This document shows positions 14,510-16,839 of a stretch of 16,839 nt of DNA, piece after piece. The notes under the pieces were generated by a model, which saw nothing but the letters and a program-made list of their open reading frames with translations, was not told the DNA's origin and searched no databases. This stretch comes from Methyloprofundus sp. GTDB taxonomy: Bacteria > Pseudomonadota > Gammaproteobacteria > Methylococcales > Methylomonadaceae. The DNA is taken from contig WTCN01000127.1 of the NCBI GenBank assembly GCA_013138555.1, forward strand, positions 1 to 16,839, given 5' to 3'. The translations under genes were made by a program, and so were the position numbers. Numbering within the stretch: the first letter of the stretch is position 1; every line of letters starts with the position of its first letter.

Positions 14510-14577
14510 ATAGGATGTGCTGAGGCACGAAGCGCATCTTGCACCTGTGCTGCGCTTCGTGCCTCAGCACATCCTAT
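14510..14577. repeat. Perfect 27-bp palindromic repeat between convergent genes
   Basis: The arms 14510-14536 and 14551-14577 are exact reverse complements over 27 bases, with a 14-nt loop. The left arm begins ATAGGATGTGCTGAGG and ends GAAGCGCA. No T-run follows on either strand, so a classical intrinsic terminator is unlikely, although it could still block convergent read-through between the HPP gene and tusA. A diverged copy is at 9761-9826. Confidence 0.85.
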
Positions 14578-14631
14578 ATGGATTAATGCAAAAAAATAAA
14601 CAATTAAGATTTGTTGTATCTTACGTGGGCA

Positions 14632-14862
14632 CTATTTTTTGCGCACATAAAAAACCTGCTGATCATCTTCCCTTATATACTCAATAATTTCATTGCCTGT
14701 CTGTTCAGCATAAACACCAAAATCCAGATGTGCAGCTGGATCTGTCGCTGTTACCCGCACCACCTCACCGGACTGCATATCTTTCAAGGCTTTTTTTAGA
14801 CGCAATAAAGGTAATGGACAATGCAAACCCACGGCATCCACTTCTATATTAAACTCAATCAT
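14632..14862 (-). CDS. tusA: TusA/SirA family sulfur carrier protein
   Basis: A 76-residue cytoplasmic protein of the TusA family, which carries sulfane sulfur on a single Cys for tRNA thiolation, molybdopterin or sulfur oxidation. The signature DAVGLHCPLPLLRLKKAL has the reactive C15 in the CPxP motif, followed by the alternating beta-alpha pattern VVRVTATDP and the ending QVFYVRKK. Length is that of the family. I chose ATG 14862 because the fold begins there; a longer in-frame start at 14904 adds 14 unrelated residues and runs into the upstream frame. The stop of that upstream frame overlaps this start by eight bases. The gene is convergent with the HPP gene. Which sulfur pathway it serves cannot be told from the window. 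Confidence 0.9.
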   Translation of the reverse strand: MIEFNIEVDAVGLHCPLPLLRLKKALKDMQSGEVVRVTATDPAAHLDFGVYAEQTGNEIIEYIREDDQQVFYVRKK

Positions 14863-15046
14863 ACTGATTATAAATTTTCTCAAGCATACTTTTAAGGAGC
14901 GCATATAATAGCACTACAAATACAATCTGCGCTGCCAATTTAAAAATAGGAAAATCCGGGTAAAAAAATGTAGGTTCGACACCTGCTACCGAATTACCTG
15001 AAAATACGAATAATTTCGAACCTACATAGTAAGTTAAAAGCCACAA
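14855..15046 (-). CDS. Possible small membrane protein overlapping tusA
   Basis: A frame of 63 residues from a TTG, with no ATG available. The C-terminal half IFKLAAQIVFVVLLYALLKSML (split: helix at about 34-55) is a good single membrane segment, followed by a charged tail EKIYNQYD. Its stop overlaps the tusA start by eight bases, which suggests translational coupling and is the main reason to take it as real. Against it are the weak start codon, the lack of a clear ribosome site, and a 12-bp inverted repeat inside the frame (14968-14979 and 15016-15027) that may be a non-coding element. I do not recognise the family. Confidence 0.4.
   Translation of the reverse strand: MWLLTYYVGSKLFVFSGNSVAGVEPTFFYPDFPIFKLAAQIVFVVLLYALLKSMLEKIYNQYD
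14968..15027. repeat. 12-bp perfect inverted repeat upstream of tusA
   Basis: ATGTAGGTTCGA (14968-14979) and TCGAACCTACAT (15016-15027) are exact reverse complements separated by 36 nt. They lie within the putative small membrane-protein frame and about 50 nt from cysG. This may be a dispersed repeat, a regulatory hairpin in the tusA leader, or chance within a coding sequence. Confidence 0.5.
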
Positions 15047-15072
15047 CCTAAGAATAATACCTTTATATCCAC

Positions 15073-16479
15073 ATGGAATATTTCCCCCTCTTTATCGATT
15101 TAAAAAACCAAAACTGCCTAGTCGTTGGTGCTGGCGAAGTGGCTGCACGAAAAATCGAACTACTTGCCAAAGCAGGTGCCAATATCACCGTGATTGCCCC
15201 CGCAATAAGCAATAGTGTCAGGCATTTAACCGCAATCTACCCAGACCTGGAAATTATTGAAAAAGATTTTCTCTGCACTGATATTAAGCGGCAACGCTTG
15301 ATCATTTCAGCGACCAATCAAGCCGACATCAATGCCCTGGTTGCAAAAACAGCTCAGGAAAACAACATTCCTGTTAATGTTGTCGACAACCCTGAACTCT
15401 GTAGCTTTATCGTCCCCGCCATTATTGATCGCTCACCTGTGATTGCCGCTGTCTCCTCTGGCGGCACTTCACCTGTTCTTGCACGCTTATTACGCGCAAA
15501 ACTGGAAAGCCTTATTCCCCCTGCTTTTGGGCGTATGGCTAAATTGGCAGAAAAATATAGAGCCTTAGTCAAAGAAAACATTAACCCACCGGCACAACGG
15601 CGTATTTTTTGGGAAAAAGTTCTACAGGGCTCTATTGCCGAGCTATTCTACTCCGGTAAAGAAATCGAAGCGGAAGCGCGCTTAAAAGCTGCAATACTTA
15701 ATACTTCCGGTAAAGTGGATAATATCGGTGAAGTCTATTTAGTCGGCGCAGGACCTGGTGATCCGGATTTGCTTACCTTTCGTGCGCTACGCTTAATGCA
15801 ACAGGCCGATGTGGTCGTTTACGACCGCCTGGTTTCTGCTGAAATTCTTGAGCTGGTACGCCGTGATGCGGAAAAAATTTATGTCGGCAAGCGCCGTAAT
15901 AATCACAGCCTGGATCAGGAATCGATTAATGAATTACTCGCACGTCTGGCAAAGTCCGGCAAACGTGTTGTACGCTTAAAAGGAGGCGACCCTTTTATTT
16001 TTGGGCGCGGTGGCGAAGAGATTGAAACACTGGTACAGGAAAATATTAATTTCCAGGTAGTCCCCGGCATCACCGCCGCTTCAGGTTGTGCTACCTATGC
16101 TGGTATTCCACTGACCCACCGAGACCATGCGCAATCCTGCACATTTATTACCGGTCATTTAAAAGACAATACAATTAATCTTAATTGGCAGCAATTGGTT
16201 GTTCCAAATCAAACAATTGTTATCTATATGGGGCTGGTAGGACTGGAAATCATCTGCCAGTCAATGATTCAATACGGTGCTTCAGCTGATTTACCTATTG
16301 CCCTGATACAACAGGGCACAACACATACACAAAGAGTCATTACCGGAACATTGAGCACTATGCCCGAAAAACTTAAAGGACAAAGCATTCAGCCGCCCAC
16401 TTTATTTATTATTGGTACAGTTGTTTCATTACACGATAAATTAAAATGGTTTCAGCCAGAAGGTGACATCAGCAGTTGA
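15073..16479 (+). CDS. cysG: Siroheme synthase CysG (uroporphyrinogen-III methyltransferase fused to precorrin-2 dehydrogenase/ferrochelatase)
   Basis: A cytoplasmic trifunctional enzyme of 468 residues that makes siroheme from uroporphyrinogen III: two SAM-dependent methylations, NAD-dependent oxidation of precorrin-2, and iron insertion. The N-terminal Met8-like half has VVGAGEVAARKIELL (17-31), the catalytic Asp in NVVDNPELCSF (Asp105) and AAVSSGGTSPVLARLLR with the serine around 128 that is phosphorylated in the Salmonella enzyme. The C-terminal methyltransferase half opens VYLVGAGPGDPDLLTFRAL (221-239) and contains VVVYDRLVS, VRLKGGDPFIFGRGGEE, VPGITAASGCATYAGIPLTHR and TFITGHLK. Length is normal for the fusion. 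Siroheme serves nitrite and sulfite reductases, in keeping with the HPP gene and tusA nearby. No reductase gene is in the window. Confidence 0.95.
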   Translation: MEYFPLFIDLKNQNCLVVGAGEVAARKIELLAKAGANITVIAPAISNSVRHLTAIYPDLEIIEKDFLCTDIKRQRLIISATNQADINALVAKTAQENNIPVNVVDNPELCSFIVPAIIDRSPVIAAVSSGGTSPVLARLLRAKLESLIPPAFGRMAKLAEKYRALVKENINPPAQRRIFWEKVLQGSIAELFYSGKEIEAEARLKAAILNTSGKVDNIGEVYLVGAGPGDPDLLTFRALRLMQQADVVVYDRLVSAEILELVRRDAEKIYVGKRRNNHSLDQESINELLARLAKSGKRVVRLKGGDPFIFGRGGEEIETLVQENINFQVVPGITAASGCATYAGIPLTHRDHAQSCTFITGHLKDNTINLNWQQLVVPNQTIVIYMGLVGLEIICQSMIQYGASADLPIALIQQGTTHTQRVITGTLSTMPEKLKGQSIQPPTLFIIGTVVSLHDKLKWFQPEGDISS

Positions 16480-16726
16480 GCCTGGCAAGTAGTCCGAAAA
16501 CAAACTATATTACTGAATAATAATGAGATATTATGCTGTATCATTCATCTATTTTGCCCTCACTTTAAATTGCTAAGTACAAAAACTAACGATAATAGTT
16601 GAAAAATACCTTCAAATTCTCTATCATTTACAAGTTAAAATTTTTCAAGGCTATGTTGCGCCTGAATTATCTTCATAAGTAAACATAGTTGTTTTATTAT
16701 TATTATAAGAAGAGGAAGAGATCAAA
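16480..16726. other. Intergenic gap after cysG
   Basis: An AT-rich gap of 247 nt with no convincing gene, terminator or promoter. The only structure I see is a seven-base inverted repeat, CTATGTT (16651-16657) with AACATAG (16682-16688), upstream of the next start. Confidence 0.4.
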
Positions 16727-16839
16727 ATGAAAAAATTATTATTAGCTGTTTCTACAGTAGCTCTACTAGGTTTAAGTGCTCAAGCATCTGCTGACAGCGA
16801 TATTAAAGTAGGTAAAAAAATCTATGATCGTGCATTTGG
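16727..16839 (+). CDS. Exported protein, N-terminus only, possibly a c-type cytochrome
   Basis: Cut by the window end after 37 complete codons. ATG 16727 follows a strong ribosome site (AGGAAGAG, seven bases upstream region). The product starts with a clear signal peptide, MKKLLLAVSTVALLGL, with a likely cut after ASA, then DSDIKVGKKIYDRAF. A helix reading VGKKIYDRAF just after the signal peptide resembles the segment before the CxxCH site of small periplasmic cytochromes c, but the heme site is outside the window, so the family is a guess. Confidence 0.6.
   Translation, partial: MKKLLLAVSTVALLGLSAQASADSDIKVGKKIYDRAF

Noticed and set aside
14510..14577. The perfect palindrome as a bidirectional intrinsic terminator
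   Set aside because: Neither strand has a T-run after the stem, and a related copy lies away from convergent ends, so it is listed as a repeat.
14611..14799. A plus-strand frame of 62 residues opposite tusA
   Set aside because: It is antisense to TusA, whose CPxP signature and full length are secure.
1..16839. CRISPR array, tRNA, rRNA or insertion-sequence transposase
   Set aside because: No regularly spaced direct repeats, no cloverleaf with a T-arm, no rRNA segment and no transposase-like frame were seen.

Overview
The window looks like a chromosomal segment of a gammaproteobacterium. The coding is dense and moderately AT-rich. It carries a diheme cytochrome c4, a CysG-type siroheme synthase fusion, TusA, a PEP-CTERM-type surface protein and several imperfect palindromic intergenic repeats. 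A methanotroph-like or sulfur-oxidiser-like lineage is a guess; nothing in the window settles it.

Region 1 (1-8245, all +) is a tightly packed polysaccharide locus of eight genes, the first cut by the window edge. capE-capF-capG encode the pathway from UDP-GlcNAc to UDP-N-acetyl-L-fucosamine. A WbuB-like family 4 glycosyltransferase follows. Next come a sugar N-formyltransferase, a DegT-type aminotransferase, a soluble UDP-GlcNAc 4,6-dehydratase and a single-pass phosphoglycosyl transferase. The last four, read in reverse gene order of chemistry, suggest a 4-formamido-4,6-dideoxy-GlcNAc (formylated bacillosamine-like) sugar that is loaded on undecaprenyl phosphate as the first residue of the repeat unit. 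L-FucNAc would then probably be added by the glycosyltransferase. No flippase, polymerase or chain-length gene is in the window, so the locus continues upstream.

Region 2 (8248-9879) starts with a minus-strand PEP-CTERM-like secreted protein, tail to tail with the last glycan gene and with a candidate sigma-54 site upstream. About 950 nt without a gene follow. They hold a MITE-like inverted repeat, several small hairpins, one long bulged hairpin and a decayed copy of a palindromic repeat whose intact copy lies near 14.5 kb.

Region 3 (9880-13003, minus) has a fused membrane/spermidine-synthase-like protein and a diheme cytochrome c4, separated by a palindromic repeat.

Region 4 (13270-16839) has an HPP-family membrane protein with two CBS domains (+), a convergent tusA with a possible small overlapping upstream gene (-), cysG (+) and the first 38 residues of an exported protein (+) running off the window. 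HPP proteins are linked to nitrite transport, siroheme is the cofactor of nitrite and sulfite reductases, and TusA handles sulfane sulfur, so this end may be a small nitrogen/sulfur assimilation neighbourhood.
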